The notes: generated from the letters alone by a model not told the origin. A DNA stretch of 64,000 bases from Maritimibacter alkaliphilus (GCF_019801605.1 NZ_JAHVIT010000002.1:1612001-1676000), one strand, 5' to 3'; positions 1 through 10,472 are shown, counted from the first letter of the stretch. A program made the numbers and translations.

Positions 1-342
1 GAGGCCGACGCCGTGATAGGGCGGCATCATCATCAGCATCGAGGCGCCGAGGGCCTGTGCCTCCTTGGCACGGGCCACGACGATCTGCGTCGAGAAATGG
101 CTGATCGTGACGATCACCGGCACCCGGCCCGCGACATGCTCAAGACAGACCCGGGTCAGCAGGGCGCGCTCCTCGTCCGACAGCAGGAACTGCTCGGAGT
201 AGTTGGCGAGGATGCAGATCGCGTCGACGCCCTGATCGATCATGCAGTCGAGGACGCGGCGCATCCCCTCGGGGTCGAGGCTGCCATCGGCGTGGAAGGG
301 CGTGGGGGCGACGGGCAGGATTCCGGTGAGCGGTTGGGTCAT
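1..342 (-). CDS. L-2-keto-3-deoxyarabonate dehydratase (DapA/DHDPS superfamily), 3' end outside window
   Basis: The 114 visible codons are the N-terminal part of a (beta/alpha)8 lyase of the dihydrodipicolinate synthase superfamily; the rest lies beyond base 1. Visible segments include GILPVAPTPF near residue 7, ICILANYSEQF near 43, EHVAGRVPVIVT near 68 and MMMPPYHG near 105. They closely resemble the Azospirillum enzyme that dehydrates L-2-keto-3-deoxyarabonate to alpha-ketoglutarate semialdehyde. The Schiff-base lysine would be downstream and is not visible. It is the last gene seen in the minus-strand sugar operon, 10 bp after the epimerase gene, so the expected substrate is the product of the dehydratase at 2223-3965. 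A 2-keto-3-deoxygluconate aldolase or dehydratase of the same fold is the main alternative. Confidence 0.82.
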   Translation of the reverse strand, partial: MTQPLTGILPVAPTPFHADGSLDPEGMRRVLDCMIDQGVDAICILANYSEQFLLSDEERALLTRVCLEHVAGRVPVIVTISHFSTQIVVARAKEAQALGASMLMMMPPYHGVGL

Positions 343-352
343 CTGGGCCTCT

Positions 353-1306
353 TCAGGTCTTGTGCGTCACGGCAAAGCGCGACGTCTGGCGATAGGTCTC
401 ACCGGGGCGCAGCCCGGCGGAGGGGAAATCGGGGCGGTTCGGGCTGTCGGGCCAGACCTGCGGCTCCAGCGCGATGCCGTGCTGCTGGCCGGTGTAGACC
501 TGTACCCCCGGTTCGGTGGTCTCGACCGCGAGGCGCAGCCGGTCGGTCTCAAACAAGCAGGCCGGCGCGAGGGGGCCGCGCGCGGGGCGCAGGCAGAAAT
601 TATGGTCGAGCGTTGCGGCGGGCGGGCGTGGCTGCCGGTGATCGAAGACGGTGCCCGCAACGGGGGCAGGGCCGCCCGCAGGGATCTTGTCTGCATCGAC
701 GGGCAGGTAGCTCTCTGCCGCGACGGTCAGCCGGTGCCCCGAGAGGTCGGCACGGCCGTCGAGCGTCCAGTAGCCGTGGAAGGCGGGGGCAAAGCAGGTC
801 TCCCGCGCGGTCTCGGCCGTGATGTCGAGGATCAGGGCGCCGCTGGCGTCGAGGCCATAGCGGGCGGTAATCTCCACCGGACCGGGGAAGCCGCCACATC
901 CGTCGGGATGGGTGAGGGCGAGGGTGACGCTGTCCTCCTCGACCGCGCTGACCCGCCAGTTGCGGGCGTCGAGGGCGGCAGACCCGCCGTGCAGCGTCGT
1001 GCGCCCGGCCTCGTTGCGGTCCAGCGTGAGCAGGCGGCCCGCGACGGGCATCTGCCCGCCGGCAATGCGGTTTGCCACCGGCCCGACGATGGCGCCGTAG
1101 TGGCACAGCGGGCCGAGGTAATCCTCGAACCGCGCGCTGCCGAGGATCAGCGAGAAATCCACGCCCTCGATCCGGTAGTCGAGCAGGGTCGCACCCCATG
1201 TCATCACCTGAACGGTGGTCCCGGCACGGGCGAGGGTGACCACCTCCACCGCCGTGCCGTCGGGCGCGGTGCCGAAGGGCGCGATATGGGGCCGGGTGGT
1301 CACCAT
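353..1306 (-). CDS. Aldose 1-epimerase (galactose mutarotase family)
   Basis: A 317-residue protein of the GalM family, which interconverts alpha and beta anomers of aldoses. Supporting segments are the HYGAIVGPVANRI-like stretch near residue 70, TLHGG near 100, a His in FHGYW near 180, DHNF near 240 and an acidic C-terminal segment around VYTGQQHG. The start used is the ATG at 1306; it overlaps the 3' end of the dehydrogenase gene by 7 bp, a sign of translational coupling. In this operon the epimerase would supply the anomer used by the sugar 1-dehydrogenase. A larger open frame runs upstream through the neighbour but is only a frame shadow. Confidence 0.85.
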   Translation of the reverse strand: MVTTRPHIAPFGTAPDGTAVEVVTLARAGTTVQVMTWGATLLDYRIEGVDFSLILGSARFEDYLGPLCHYGAIVGPVANRIAGGQMPVAGRLLTLDRNEAGRTTLHGGSAALDARNWRVSAVEEDSVTLALTHPDGCGGFPGPVEITARYGLDASGALILDITAETARETCFAPAFHGYWTLDGRADLSGHRLTVAAESYLPVDADKIPAGGPAPVAGTVFDHRQPRPPAATLDHNFCLRPARGPLAPACLFETDRLRLAVETTEPGVQVYTGQQHGIALEPQVWPDSPNRPDFPSAGLRPGETYRQTSRFAVTHKT

Positions 1307-2226
1307 GCGAAGGCGGGGGCCGTCACCCGGCGGCCCAGCAGGAAGGCATCGGCCACGTGGCGCAGGGGAGAAAGGTCCATCTCGCTGCCGCCGGTCTTCA
1401 CCAGCTTTGCCATCTGGTCGTAGAGGCGGGGGTATTCGCCGCTGAGCCCGGGCAGGGCCTCCTGCGCGACCCCGTCGATGGAGAGCGCGCCGCCACCCTG
1501 TTCCAGCAGCAGGACACCCGCGTCGGTCACGGCCTCTATGCTCCATGTCGGCGCGCCGGGCTCCAGCCAGTCGAGGTCCATCGTCACCTCCGCCCCCTGC
1601 GGGTGGTGGAAGCGACAGCTGGCGGCGATGGGCGTCTCGCGGTTCTCGGGGAAGTGCAGCTCGGCCCCGGTGAGGTGCACCGGATCGGGCAGGATTTCTG
1701 TCAGGATGGAGAGCGCGTTGATGCCCGGATCGAAGACGCCGAGGCCCCCGGCCTCGAAGACCCAGTCCTGCCCGGGGTGCCACTGGCGCACGTCCTCGCG
1801 CCATGTGATCGTCAGCCGCTCCAGCCGCTTGTCCTTCAGCCAGGCCTTGGCGGCGGGCACCTTGTCGGCCTGCCGCGAGTGCCATGTGGCATAGATCGAG
1901 ACCCGGTGCCTGCGCGCAAGCGCCTCCAGCGCATGACATTCCGAGAGCGTGGCGCCGGGCGGTTTTTCCAGCATCACGTGGCGGCCCGCAGCGATGGCCC
2001 GGCGGGCATAGTCGAAGCGCGGCACCGGCGGCAGGCAGAGCGAGACGACGCGCACCTCCGAACGCTCCGCCAGCATCTGGTCGAAGTCGTCATAGGCCAT
2101 GACGCCGGGCACCGTGCCGTGGCGCGAGACGGTGGCGGTCAGCTCCCAGTCGGGGCTGGCGGCGATGGCGGGGACGTGCTGGTCCACCGCGATCTTTCCG
2201 ATGCCGACGAGTGCGATCTCCATCAA
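1300..2226 (-). CDS. L-arabinose / D-galactose 1-dehydrogenase (Gfo/Idh/MocA family)
   Basis: A 308-residue NAD(P)-dependent oxidoreductase that should oxidise the aldose C1 to the lactone, the first step of the non-phosphorylative pathway. The N-terminal Rossmann motif is VGIGKIA (residues 6-12). Further matches to Azospirillum arabinose 1-dehydrogenase are EKPPGATL (about 94), WHPGQDW (about 143), GGLGVFDPGINALS (about 155) and a C-terminal VADAFLLGRRV. EKP holds the conserved catalytic-lysine region of the family. The start overlaps the dehydratase stop in an ATGA arrangement. Members of this subgroup accept both L-arabinose and D-galactose, so the sequence does not decide the natural substrate. 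Confidence 0.87.
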   Translation of the reverse strand: MMEIALVGIGKIAVDQHVPAIAASPDWELTATVSRHGTVPGVMAYDDFDQMLAERSEVRVVSLCLPPVPRFDYARRAIAAGRHVMLEKPPGATLSECHALEALARRHRVSIYATWHSRQADKVPAAKAWLKDKRLERLTITWREDVRQWHPGQDWVFEAGGLGVFDPGINALSILTEILPDPVHLTGAELHFPENRETPIAASCRFHHPQGAEVTMDLDWLEPGAPTWSIEAVTDAGVLLLEQGGGALSIDGVAQEALPGLSGEYPRLYDQMAKLVKTGGSEMDLSPLRHVADAFLLGRRVTAPAFAW

Positions 2227-3965
2227 TGGCTGTCCTTTCCGACGGGCGCGCCGCGGCAGCCCTTGAGGAAGTCCAGATCCGCGCCGGTGTCGGCGCCCTG
2301 CACATGGGCCTGGTGCAGCCAGGCGTAGCCGCTTTCGGGCTGCTCGTGGGAGGGCTGCCAGGCGGCCAGCCGCGCGGCCAGTTCCGCGTCGGGGATGTCG
2401 AGGTGCAGCCGCCGGGCGGTCACGTCGATCTCGATCATGTCGCCGGTGCGCACCACGGCCAGCGGGCCGCCGGCGGCGGCCTCCGGGGCGGTGTGCAGGA
2501 CGACGGTGCCATAGGCGGTGCCCGACATCCGCGCATCCGAGATCCGCACCATGTCGGTGATCCCCTTGCGCAGCACCTTGGGCGGCAGCCCCATGTTGCC
2601 CACCTCGGCCATGCCGGGATAGCCCTTGGGCCCGCAGTTCTTGAGCACCATGATGCAGGTCTCGTCGATCTCCAGCGCCTCGTCGTTGATCTGCGCCTTG
2701 TAGTCGTCGATGTCCTCGAAGACGACGGCGCGGCCCCGATGCTGCAGCAGGTGGGGCGAGGCGGCGGAGGGTTTCAGCACCGCCCCGTCGGGCGCGAGGT
2801 TGCCACGCAGCACGGCAATGCCGCCCTGTCGGGTCAGCGCCTTCTCCAGCGGCAGGATGACATCCTCGTTCCAGTTGCGGACGTCCTTCACCTCGTCCCA
2901 GATCGTCGCCCCCGAGACGGTCAGCGCATCGCGGTGCAGCTGTCCGCCTTCGCCAAGGCGTTGCAGCACGACCGGCAGGCCCCCGGCATAGAAGAACTCT
3001 TCCATCAGGTACTTGCCCGAGGGCATCAGGTTCACGATCGTGGCCACGTCGCGGCCGCAGCGGTCCCAGTCATCCAGCGTCAGGTCGACGCCGACGCGCC
3101 CCGCGATGGCCAGCATGTGGATCACCGCGTTGGTGGAGCCGCCGATGGCCCCGTTGCAGCGGATCGCGTTCTCGAAGGCCTGCTTGGTCAGGATGTCCGA
3201 AGGCTTCAGGTCGTCCTTGACCATCTGCACGATGCGCCGGCCCGAAAGCTGCGCCATGACGCGGCGGCGGCTGTCCACCGCCGGGATCGCGGCATTGCCC
3301 GACAACGCCATGCCGAGCGCCTCGGCCATGGAGGCCATGGTGCTGGCGGTGCCCATCGTGTTGCAGGTGCCCGACGAGCGGCTCATGCTTTCCTCGGCCT
3401 CGAGGAATTCCTCCTGCGTCATCTCGCCCGCCTTCACGGCCTCCGAGAACTTCCACAGGTGGGTGCCGGAGCCGACACGCTCGCCCCGGAAGTAGCCGTT
3501 CAGCATCGGCCCGCCGGTGACGACGATGGAGGGCAGGTCGGTCGAGGCCGCCGCCATCAGCAGCGAGGGCGTGGTCTTGTCGCAGCCCACCAGCAGCACC
3601 GCGCCGTCGATCGGCTGGCCGCGCATCTGTTCCTCGATGGAGAGGGCCGCGAGGTTGCGGAACATCATCGCCGTGGGGCGGAAGGTGTTCTCGGAGGCGG
3701 AGAAGACCGGCACCTCGACCGGGAAGCCCCCAGCCTCCCAGATGCCGGCCTTCACCTTCTCGGCCAGTTCGCGCAGGTGCCCGTTGCAGGGCGTCAGGTC
3801 GGACCATGTGTTCAGGATGCCGATGATCGGGCGTCCGTCGAAGAGGTCATGCGGGTAGCCCTGGTTCTTCATCCAGCCGCGGTGATAGATCGTGTCGCGG
3901 CCGGTGCCGGCGTACCATTCCTGCGACCGCAGGCGGCGCGGCCAGGGGGCGGGAGTGAATGTCAT
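2223..3965 (-). CDS. L-arabonate dehydratase-like enzyme (IlvD/EDD family)
   Basis: A 580-residue Fe-S dehydratase expected to turn a pentonate or hexonate into its 2-keto-3-deoxy acid. The cluster-binding cysteines can be seen: Cys60 in TPCNGH, Cys128 in GCDKTTP and Cys201 in SGTCNTMG, the pattern of the [2Fe-2S] sugar-acid dehydratases. The N-terminus (LRSQEWY, then WMKNQGYP) fits the arabonate dehydratase branch rather than the amino-acid enzyme IlvD, a separate copy of which is at 12633-14495. It begins 3 bp after the permease stop and overlaps the dehydrogenase by 4 bp, so the three are one transcription unit. D-galactonate or xylonate dehydration cannot be excluded. Confidence 0.85.
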   Translation of the reverse strand: MTFTPAPWPRRLRSQEWYAGTGRDTIYHRGWMKNQGYPHDLFDGRPIIGILNTWSDLTPCNGHLRELAEKVKAGIWEAGGFPVEVPVFSASENTFRPTAMMFRNLAALSIEEQMRGQPIDGAVLLVGCDKTTPSLLMAAASTDLPSIVVTGGPMLNGYFRGERVGSGTHLWKFSEAVKAGEMTQEEFLEAEESMSRSSGTCNTMGTASTMASMAEALGMALSGNAAIPAVDSRRRVMAQLSGRRIVQMVKDDLKPSDILTKQAFENAIRCNGAIGGSTNAVIHMLAIAGRVGVDLTLDDWDRCGRDVATIVNLMPSGKYLMEEFFYAGGLPVVLQRLGEGGQLHRDALTVSGATIWDEVKDVRNWNEDVILPLEKALTRQGGIAVLRGNLAPDGAVLKPSAASPHLLQHRGRAVVFEDIDDYKAQINDEALEIDETCIMVLKNCGPKGYPGMAEVGNMGLPPKVLRKGITDMVRISDARMSGTAYGTVVLHTAPEAAAGGPLAVVRTGDMIEIDVTARRLHLDIPDAELAARLAAWQPSHEQPESGYAWLHQAHVQGADTGADLDFLKGCRGAPVGKDSH

Positions 3966-3968
3966 GGC

Positions 3969-5198
3969 TCAGCCCTGCTTGCTCTTGTTGTAGACATCGA
4001 AGATCACGGCGGCGAGCAGCACGAGACCCTTGATCATCTGCTGGTAGTCGATGCCGATCCCCATGATGGACATGCCGTTGTTCAGCAGCCCCATCAGGAA
4101 GGCGCCCACGACGGCCCCCACGATCTTGCCCACGCCGCCCGACATCGAGGCCCCGCCGATGAAGACGGCGGCGATCACGTCCAGTTCCAGCGCGAAGCCG
4201 GCCTTGGGGGTGGCGGTGTTCAGGCGGGCGGCGAAGACGAGGCCCGCGGCGGCGGCGAGGATGCCCATGTTGACGAAGGCGAGGAAGGTCAGCCGCTCGG
4301 TCTTGATCCCCGAGAGCTTGGCCGCCTTCTGGTTCCCGCCGAGCGCATAGATCCGCCGCCCCAGCACCGTGCGTTCGGTGAGGAAGGCATAGATGATCGT
4401 CAGCACGCCCATGGTGATCAGCACGTTCGGCATCCCCCGGAAGGTGGAGAGCTTGAACATGATGAAGATCAGCGCCGCGCCGATGATGGCGTTGCGGGCG
4501 ATGAAGAAGCCCCGCGGCTCGTCCACAATGCCGTAGGCGCGGTTGCGGGCGCGTTTGCGCATCCCGGACCAGATCACCGCTGCGGCGGCGACGATCCCGG
4601 TGCCGAGCGCCAGCACGTTCACCTGCCGCGCATCGAAGACGGGGGCGAGCGCCTGGCCGATGGAGGCCGGGAAGATATCGGGCACGAAGCCGTTGGCGAT
4701 GGTCTGGAATTCCCGCGGGAAGGGGCCCACCGACTGCCCTTCGAGCAGCCAGAGCGACAGCCCGCGGAACACCAGCATCCCCGCCAGTGTCACGATGAAG
4801 GAGGGGATCTTCCAGTAGGCCACCCAGTAGCCCTGCGCGGCCCCGATCACCCCGCCCATGACGAGGCAGATGACGATGGCGATCAGGTAGGGCACGTCCA
4901 TCTCGACGATCATCACGGCGGCAAGCGCCCCGACGAACCCCATGACGGAGCCGACGCTCAGGTCGATGTTGCCCGAGACGATGACGATCAGCATCCCGAG
5001 CGCCATGATGATGATATAGCTGTTCTGCAGCAGCAGGTTGGTGATGTTCACCGGACGCAGCAGCGTGCCGCCGGTCACGATCTGGAAGAACACCATGATC
5101 GCGATCAGGGCAAAGAGCAGCCCGTATTCGCGCATGTGGGCGAGGAGGTACTCCCCGACGCCCTTGGTCTCGGTGCCTGTGGGTTCCGCGATTGCCAT
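3969..5198 (-). CDS. gguB: Sugar ABC transporter permease GguB (MmsB type)
   Basis: A 409-residue inner-membrane permease with about ten hydrophobic segments. The family signature of ribose/multiple-sugar permeases is present: SVGSVMGFVGAL near residue 90, YALGGNQKAAKLSGI near 290 and FIGGASMSGGVGK near 350. The last is the EAA-like loop that contacts the ATPase. GguB proteins are long members of this family, matching the length here. It follows gguA with a 12-bp gap. With GguA and ChvE it should import arabinose, galactose, glucose or xylose. The N-terminal 20 residues are hydrophilic and cytoplasmic. Confidence 0.9.
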   Translation of the reverse strand: MAIAEPTGTETKGVGEYLLAHMREYGLLFALIAIMVFFQIVTGGTLLRPVNITNLLLQNSYIIIMALGMLIVIVSGNIDLSVGSVMGFVGALAAVMIVEMDVPYLIAIVICLVMGGVIGAAQGYWVAYWKIPSFIVTLAGMLVFRGLSLWLLEGQSVGPFPREFQTIANGFVPDIFPASIGQALAPVFDARQVNVLALGTGIVAAAAVIWSGMRKRARNRAYGIVDEPRGFFIARNAIIGAALIFIMFKLSTFRGMPNVLITMGVLTIIYAFLTERTVLGRRIYALGGNQKAAKLSGIKTERLTFLAFVNMGILAAAAGLVFAARLNTATPKAGFALELDVIAAVFIGGASMSGGVGKIVGAVVGAFLMGLLNNGMSIMGIGIDYQQMIKGLVLLAAVIFDVYNKSKQG

Positions 5199-5210
5199 GC
5201 CCTCTTTCCC

Positions 5211-6731
5211 TTATTCCGTCACGATGAGCGACATGATGCGCTCCTGGCTGGCGTCCTCGGCCGTCAGTTCCCCGACGAGGGCGCCTTCGTTCATCACGTA
5301 GATGCGGTCACACATGCCCAGGAGTTCGGGCATCTCGGAGGAGATCATCAGCACGCCTTTCCCCTGAGCGGAGAGGTCGTTGATGATCCCGTAAATCTCG
5401 AATTTGGCGCCGACGTCGATCCCGCGGGTCGGTTCGTCGAGGATCAGGATGTCGGGTTCGGCAAAGAGCCACTTGGACAGGACGACCTTCTGCTGGTTCC
5501 CGCCCGAGAGGTTCATCACCTTCTGGAAAACGCTGGGGGTGCGGATGTTCATCGCGCGCCGGTAGCGTTCCGAGACCTCGGTCTCCTCGTTCTCGTTCAG
5601 CACGCCGCCAGCAGAGACGCCTTCGAGGTTGGCCAGCGTGATGTTGCGCCGGATCGGCTCCTCGAGGATCAGGCCGAGGCTCTTGCGGTCCTCGGTGACA
5701 TAGGCGAGGCCTGCGTCGATGGCGCGGTCCACGCGGCTCACGTCCGCCTCCTTGCCGTTTATCCGCACCCGGCCCGAGATGTTCTTGCCGTAGGACTGGC
5801 CGAAGAGGCTCATCGCCAGCTCCGTCCGGCCCGAGCCCATGAGCCCCGCGATGCCGACGACCTCGCCCGCGCGCACGTTGAACCGTGCCGAGCGGATGAC
5901 CTGCCGGTCCACGTGCTCGGGGTGCCAGACGTTCCAGTCCTCGACCTCCAGCAGCATCTCGCCCGCGCGGCGGGTCCGCTCGGGGTAGCGATGCGCCATG
6001 TCCCGGCCCACCATGTCGCGCACGATGGCGTCCTCGGTGATCGGCTGGCTGCGGGCGTCCATGGTGGAGACGGCCGTGCCGTCGCGGATCACGGTGACCG
6101 TGTCGGCGACGCGGCGGACCTCGTTCAGCTTGTGGCTGATGATGATGCTGGTGACGCCCTGGTCCTTCAGTTCCAGCAGCAGGTCCAGCAGGGCCTGGCT
6201 GTCGCTCTCCGACAGGGCGGCGGTCGGCTCGTCGAGGATTAGCAGCCGCACCTCCTTGGAGAGCGCCTTGGCGATCTCGACCAGCTGCTGCTTGCCGACG
6301 CCCAGCTTGTCCACCAGCGTGGTGGGGGCCTCGCGCAGGCCGACCTTGCGCAGCAGGCTCTCTGTCTTGCGGAAGGTCTCGGGCCAGTGGATCACGCCGT
6401 TCTGCGCGCATTCGTTGCCCAGAAACAGGTTCTCCGCGATCGAGAGCAGCGGTACGAGGGCCAGCTCCTGATGGATGATGATGATGCCGCGCTTCTCGCT
6501 GTCCGCGATGTCGCGGAATTCGGCGAGCGCGCCGTCGTAATGGATTTCCCCGTCGTAGCTGCCAGCCGGGTAGACCCCGGAAAGCACCTTCATCAGGGTG
6601 GATTTGCCGGCGCCATTCTCGCCGACCAATGCGTGGATTTCACCCTTGCGGACGGTCAGGTTGACCCCGTCCAGCGCCTTGACCCCCGGAAAGGTCTTGG
6701 TGATCGCGCGCATCTCAAGAAGTGCCGTCAT
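5211..6731 (-). CDS. gguA: Sugar ABC transporter ATP-binding protein GguA (MmsA type)
   Basis: A 506-residue protein with two ABC domains in tandem, typical for monosaccharide importers. The first domain has a Walker [10 protein letters not shown] at residues 37-45, a degenerate signature LGVGKQQ near 143 and Walker [12 protein letters not shown] near 165. The second has a canonical signature LSGGNQQKV near 410 and Walker [15 protein letters not shown]. Its Walker A site is degenerate ([10 protein letters not shown] near 295), as is usual for the C-terminal half of this family. It sits between chvE (107-bp gap) and gguB (12-bp gap). Confidence 0.92.
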   Translation of the reverse strand: MTALLEMRAITKTFPGVKALDGVNLTVRKGEIHALVGENGAGKSTLMKVLSGVYPAGSYDGEIHYDGALAEFRDIADSEKRGIIIIHQELALVPLLSIAENLFLGNECAQNGVIHWPETFRKTESLLRKVGLREAPTTLVDKLGVGKQQLVEIAKALSKEVRLLILDEPTAALSESDSQALLDLLLELKDQGVTSIIISHKLNEVRRVADTVTVIRDGTAVSTMDARSQPITEDAIVRDMVGRDMAHRYPERTRRAGEMLLEVEDWNVWHPEHVDRQVIRSARFNVRAGEVVGIAGLMGSGRTELAMSLFGQSYGKNISGRVRINGKEADVSRVDRAIDAGLAYVTEDRKSLGLILEEPIRRNITLANLEGVSAGGVLNENEETEVSERYRRAMNIRTPSVFQKVMNLSGGNQQKVVLSKWLFAEPDILILDEPTRGIDVGAKFEIYGIINDLSAQGKGVLMISSEMPELLGMCDRIYVMNEGALVGELTAEDASQERIMSLIVTE

Positions 6732-6838
6732 GACACAGCCTCCGCCTTGGGTGGGCCTGTTCTGCCTGATGTGCTCGTCCGGACCTGCCCGGGCAGGGCC
6801 GAAGCCGCTGCCCGGACAGACCGGGAGGACCTCGTCGG

Positions 6839-7894
6839 TTACTTGACCTGATCCATCGTGTAGTAGCCGGTCTCGATCAGGCGCTCTTCCCAGTTCGCCT
6901 TGGTGACCGGCAGCGGCTCCAGCAGGTAGGAGGGCACGACCTTCACGCCGTTGTCGTAGGTCGAGGTGTCGTTGATCTCGGGCTCGCCGCCGTCGAGCAG
7001 GGCATCCACCATCTTGACGGTAACGCCCGCCAGCGAGCGGGTGTCCTTGAAGATCGTCGAATACTGCTCGTCCGCGAGGATCGACTTGACCGAGGGCACC
7101 TCGGCGTCCTGCCCGGTGACGATCGGCATCTTCATGTCGCCGGAGCCGTAGCCCACGCCCTTGAGCGAGGACAGGATGCCGATGGAGAGCCCGTCGTAGG
7201 GCGAGAGCACCCCGTGCACGTCCTTGTCGGTGTAATTGGCGGAAAGCAGGTTATCCATCCGCGACTGCGCCACGGCGCCGTCCCACCGCAGGGTGCCGAC
7301 GGTGTCCATGCCCATCTGGCCCGAGACCACCTCGATGTCGCCCGCGTCGATCATCGGTTGCAGCACGGACATGGCGCCGTCGTAGAAGAAGTAGGCGTTG
7401 TTGTCGTCCGGCGAGCCGCCGAAAAGCTCCACGTTCCAGGGCTTCTGGTCCGGGAAACGCTCCTTCAGCCCGTCCACCAGCGTCGAGGCCTGCTGCACGC
7501 CGACCTTGAAGTTGTCGAAGGTGGCGTAATAGTCGACGTTGCCGCTGTCGCGGATCAGGCGGTCATAGGCGATGACCTTGATGCCCGAGGCGGCGGCGTT
7601 CTCCAGCGCGTTCGACAGCGTGGTGCCGTCGATGGCCGCGATCACCAGCACGTCCACGCCCTTGGTGATCATGTTCTCGATCTGGGCCAGCTGGTTGGGA
7701 ATGTCATCCTCGGCATATTGCAGGTCGGTCTCGTAGCCGGCGGCCTCGAACTGCTCGACCATCGAGTTGCCGTCCGAGATCCAGCGGGCCGACGATTTGG
7801 TCGGCATGGCAATGCCCACGGTCCCGTCTGCAAGGGCCGCGGTGGCAAGCATGGCCAGAGCACTGGCCGAGGCCAGGACTTTCGAAAGTGTCAT
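6839..7894 (-). CDS. chvE: Multiple-sugar-binding periplasmic protein ChvE
   Basis: A 351-residue periplasmic receptor. A Sec signal peptide covers about residues 1-22 with cleavage after ALA before [10 protein letters not shown]. The rest is the periplasmic-binding-protein fold of the ribose/galactose type, with [10 protein letters not shown] near 37, [19 protein letters not shown] near 72 and the DGALxGGEPEI-like loop near 315. The ATG at 7894 was chosen because GAGGAGG lies 6-7 bases upstream; the longer frame would start inside that ribosome binding site. ChvE delivers sugars to GguAB. In Agrobacterium it also signals to VirA, but no vir gene is present here. Its position at the head of the operon next to a divergent LysR gene matches the Agrobacterium chvE/gbpR locus. 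Confidence 0.92.
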   Translation of the reverse strand: MTLSKVLASASALAMLATAALADGTVGIAMPTKSSARWISDGNSMVEQFEAAGYETDLQYAEDDIPNQLAQIENMITKGVDVLVIAAIDGTTLSNALENAAASGIKVIAYDRLIRDSGNVDYYATFDNFKVGVQQASTLVDGLKERFPDQKPWNVELFGGSPDDNNAYFFYDGAMSVLQPMIDAGDIEVVSGQMGMDTVGTLRWDGAVAQSRMDNLLSANYTDKDVHGVLSPYDGLSIGILSSLKGVGYGSGDMKMPIVTGQDAEVPSVKSILADEQYSTIFKDTRSLAGVTVKMVDALLDGGEPEINDTSTYDNGVKVVPSYLLEPLPVTKANWEERLIETGYYTMDQVK

Positions 7895-7969
7895 GATGTT
7901 CCTCCTCAAGTGCGCCGGGGTCCTCCACCGGCGCCGGGTCTCCCTGTCGGGTCCTCCCGAACCCGCCTC

Positions 7970-7997
7970 AGGGGTAACAGGGGGGTCGCATACCCCT
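7970..7997. promoter_or_regulatory. Inverted repeat in the chvE-gbpR divergent promoter region
   Basis: AGGGGTA (7970-7976) and TACCCCT (7991-7997) form a perfect 7-bp inverted repeat with 14 bases between the arms, so the arm centres are two helical turns apart. It lies in the 153-bp spacer between the start codons of chvE and the LysR gene. This is the strongest dyad there and a good candidate for the regulator's site. No binding evidence exists beyond symmetry and location. Confidence 0.5.
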
Positions 7998-8047
7998 CAA
8001 TTCAGTTTTTTCGCCATCTGCATATCGAAAGTGTTATTCATAACTTT

Positions 8048-8965
8048 ATGGAATTCGCCCAACGCCTGCGCCCGTCCCACCTGTCTCTGTTGCTCCGCAT
8101 CGCGGAGACGGGGCAGTTGCAGCGCGCGGCCCAGCTCTGCGCCATGTCCCAGCCCGCCGCCTCGCGCATCCTCGCGGAGGTGGAGGAACGCGCGGGCGGG
8201 CCGCTTTTCGAGAGACATCCCAAGGGGATGCGGCCAACGGCCCTGGGCGAGATCTGCGTGCGCCACGCGACGATCATCCTCGATCAGTTCGCAGCGCTTG
8301 AGGCCGAGAGCCGCCGGATTTCCGCAGGCGAGGTGGGGCGCGTGCGCGTCGGTGCGGTGACGGGCCCGGCGGTGGGGCTGCTGATGCCCGCCGTGCGTGA
8401 CGTTAAGGCAACCACCCCGGATATCGAGATGACGATCGAGGTCGCGCCCTCCACGACGCTGGTGCGCGGGCTGGTGGATGGCAATTTCGACTTCGTCATC
8501 GCCCGCCTGCCGCCGGAACACGACAGTCGTGATTTCCGGCTCTACCCGGCGCGGAGCGAGGTCGTCTCGCTGCTGGTGCGCCCGGACCATCCGCTGGCGG
8601 GACAGGGCGAGGTGGCGCTGGAGCAGTTGCAGGGCTTCGAATGGGTGATCCAGGAGGTCGGCTCTCCGATCCGGCAGGCGGTGGAGGCGGCTTTTCTGGA
8701 ACGCGAGTTGCGCACGCCTGCGCGGGTGACGAACTCCTCCTCCTTCCTCGTGGTGCTGGCGATGCTGGCCGAGAGCGACGCCATCGCGCCCCAGACCGAG
8801 GAGGTGGCGCAGATGCTGGCGGAGGGGCCGCTTGGCGGGCGGCTGGCGGCGCTGCGGCTGGCCGAGCCGATCCTCGTCTCGCCCTGCTTCATCATCCAGA
8901 ACCGCTTCCGGCAGATCCCGCCCGCTGCCCGGCACGTGCTGGACCGGGTCTTTGCCCACCTGTGA
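8048..8965 (+). CDS. gbpR: LysR-family regulator, GbpR-like
   Basis: A 305-residue LysR-type regulator. The N-terminal winged helix-turn-helix spans about residues 8-66, with LLLRIAETGQLQRAAQLCAMSQPAASR-like spacing and the linker LFERHPKGMRPT. The effector-binding domain follows from about 90. It is divergent from chvE, exactly as GbpR, the galactose-binding-protein regulator, is in Agrobacterium, so it probably controls the sugar operon in response to an imported sugar. The ATG at 8048 lacks an obvious ribosome binding site; in-frame upstream codons contain no better start, so the exact N-terminus is uncertain. Confidence 0.82.
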   Translation: MEFAQRLRPSHLSLLLRIAETGQLQRAAQLCAMSQPAASRILAEVEERAGGPLFERHPKGMRPTALGEICVRHATIILDQFAALEAESRRISAGEVGRVRVGAVTGPAVGLLMPAVRDVKATTPDIEMTIEVAPSTTLVRGLVDGNFDFVIARLPPEHDSRDFRLYPARSEVVSLLVRPDHPLAGQGEVALEQLQGFEWVIQEVGSPIRQAVEAAFLERELRTPARVTNSSSFLVVLAMLAESDAIAPQTEEVAQMLAEGPLGGRLAALRLAEPILVSPCFIIQNRFRQIPPAARHVLDRVFAHL

Positions 8966-8980
8966 GGGCCCGCTGATGGA

Positions 8981-9510
8981 TCAGAGTCCCTCGTAGGCGC
9001 AGAGCGCGGTCACCGCATAGCCCAGCTTCTCCAGCCGGGCGCGTCCGCCGAGGTCGGGCAGGTCCACCACGAAGGCGCAGCCGGTGATCACGCCGCCCAG
9101 TTTCTCCACCAGCGTGATGCCGGCCTCGGCCGTGCCGCCGGTGGCGAGCAGGTCATCGACGATCAGCACCCGTTCGCCCGCCGTGATGGCATCGTCGTGG
9201 ATTTCGACCACCGCCTCGCCGTATTCCAGCGTGTAGCTCTGTGCGATCGTGGCGGCCGGCAGCTTACCCGCCTTGCGCACCGGCACGAAGCCGCAGGACA
9301 GCTGATGCGCCACCGCGCCGCCGAGGATGAAGCCGCGCGCCTCCAGCCCCACGACCTTGTCGATGCGCGTGCCCGCGAAGGGCTGCACCAGCTGGTCCAC
9401 CGCCAGCCGGAAGCCGCGGGCATGGCCGAAGAGCGTGGTCACATCGCGAAAGAGGATGCCCTCGTGCGGGAAGTCCGGGATCGTGCGGATGTAGTTGCGG
9501 ATGTCGTCCA

Positions 9511-9511
<1 letters not shown>
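8981..9511 (-). CDS. apt: Adenine phosphoribosyltransferase
   Basis: A 176-residue type I phosphoribosyltransferase that converts adenine and PRPP to AMP. The PRPP-binding loop is [14 protein letters not shown] near residues 121-134. Upstream motifs are [14 protein letters not shown] near 14-27 and [14 protein letters not shown] near 55. The ATG (9509-9511) overlaps the mtnP stop by one base (TGATG), so the two are translationally coupled. The pairing makes sense: MtnP releases adenine from methylthioadenosine and Apt salvages it. Length matches the family norm. Confidence 0.95.
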
Positions 9512-10380
<869 letters not shown>

Positions 10381-10472
10381 GCGCCGCTCCCCTATGCCAG
10401 TGCCAGTGCTTGTGCCTGTGGCTTTGCCCGCAGCTTACGCAGCGGCGGGCAGGGTGCAACGGCGCGCTGCGA

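Noticed and set aside
2211..6242. A very long plus-strand open frame (over 1300 codons)
   Set aside because: It runs antisense to gguA, gguB and the dehydratase. Its product is His/Asp/Gly/Ala-rich without domains, as expected from the reverse strand of GC-rich genes.
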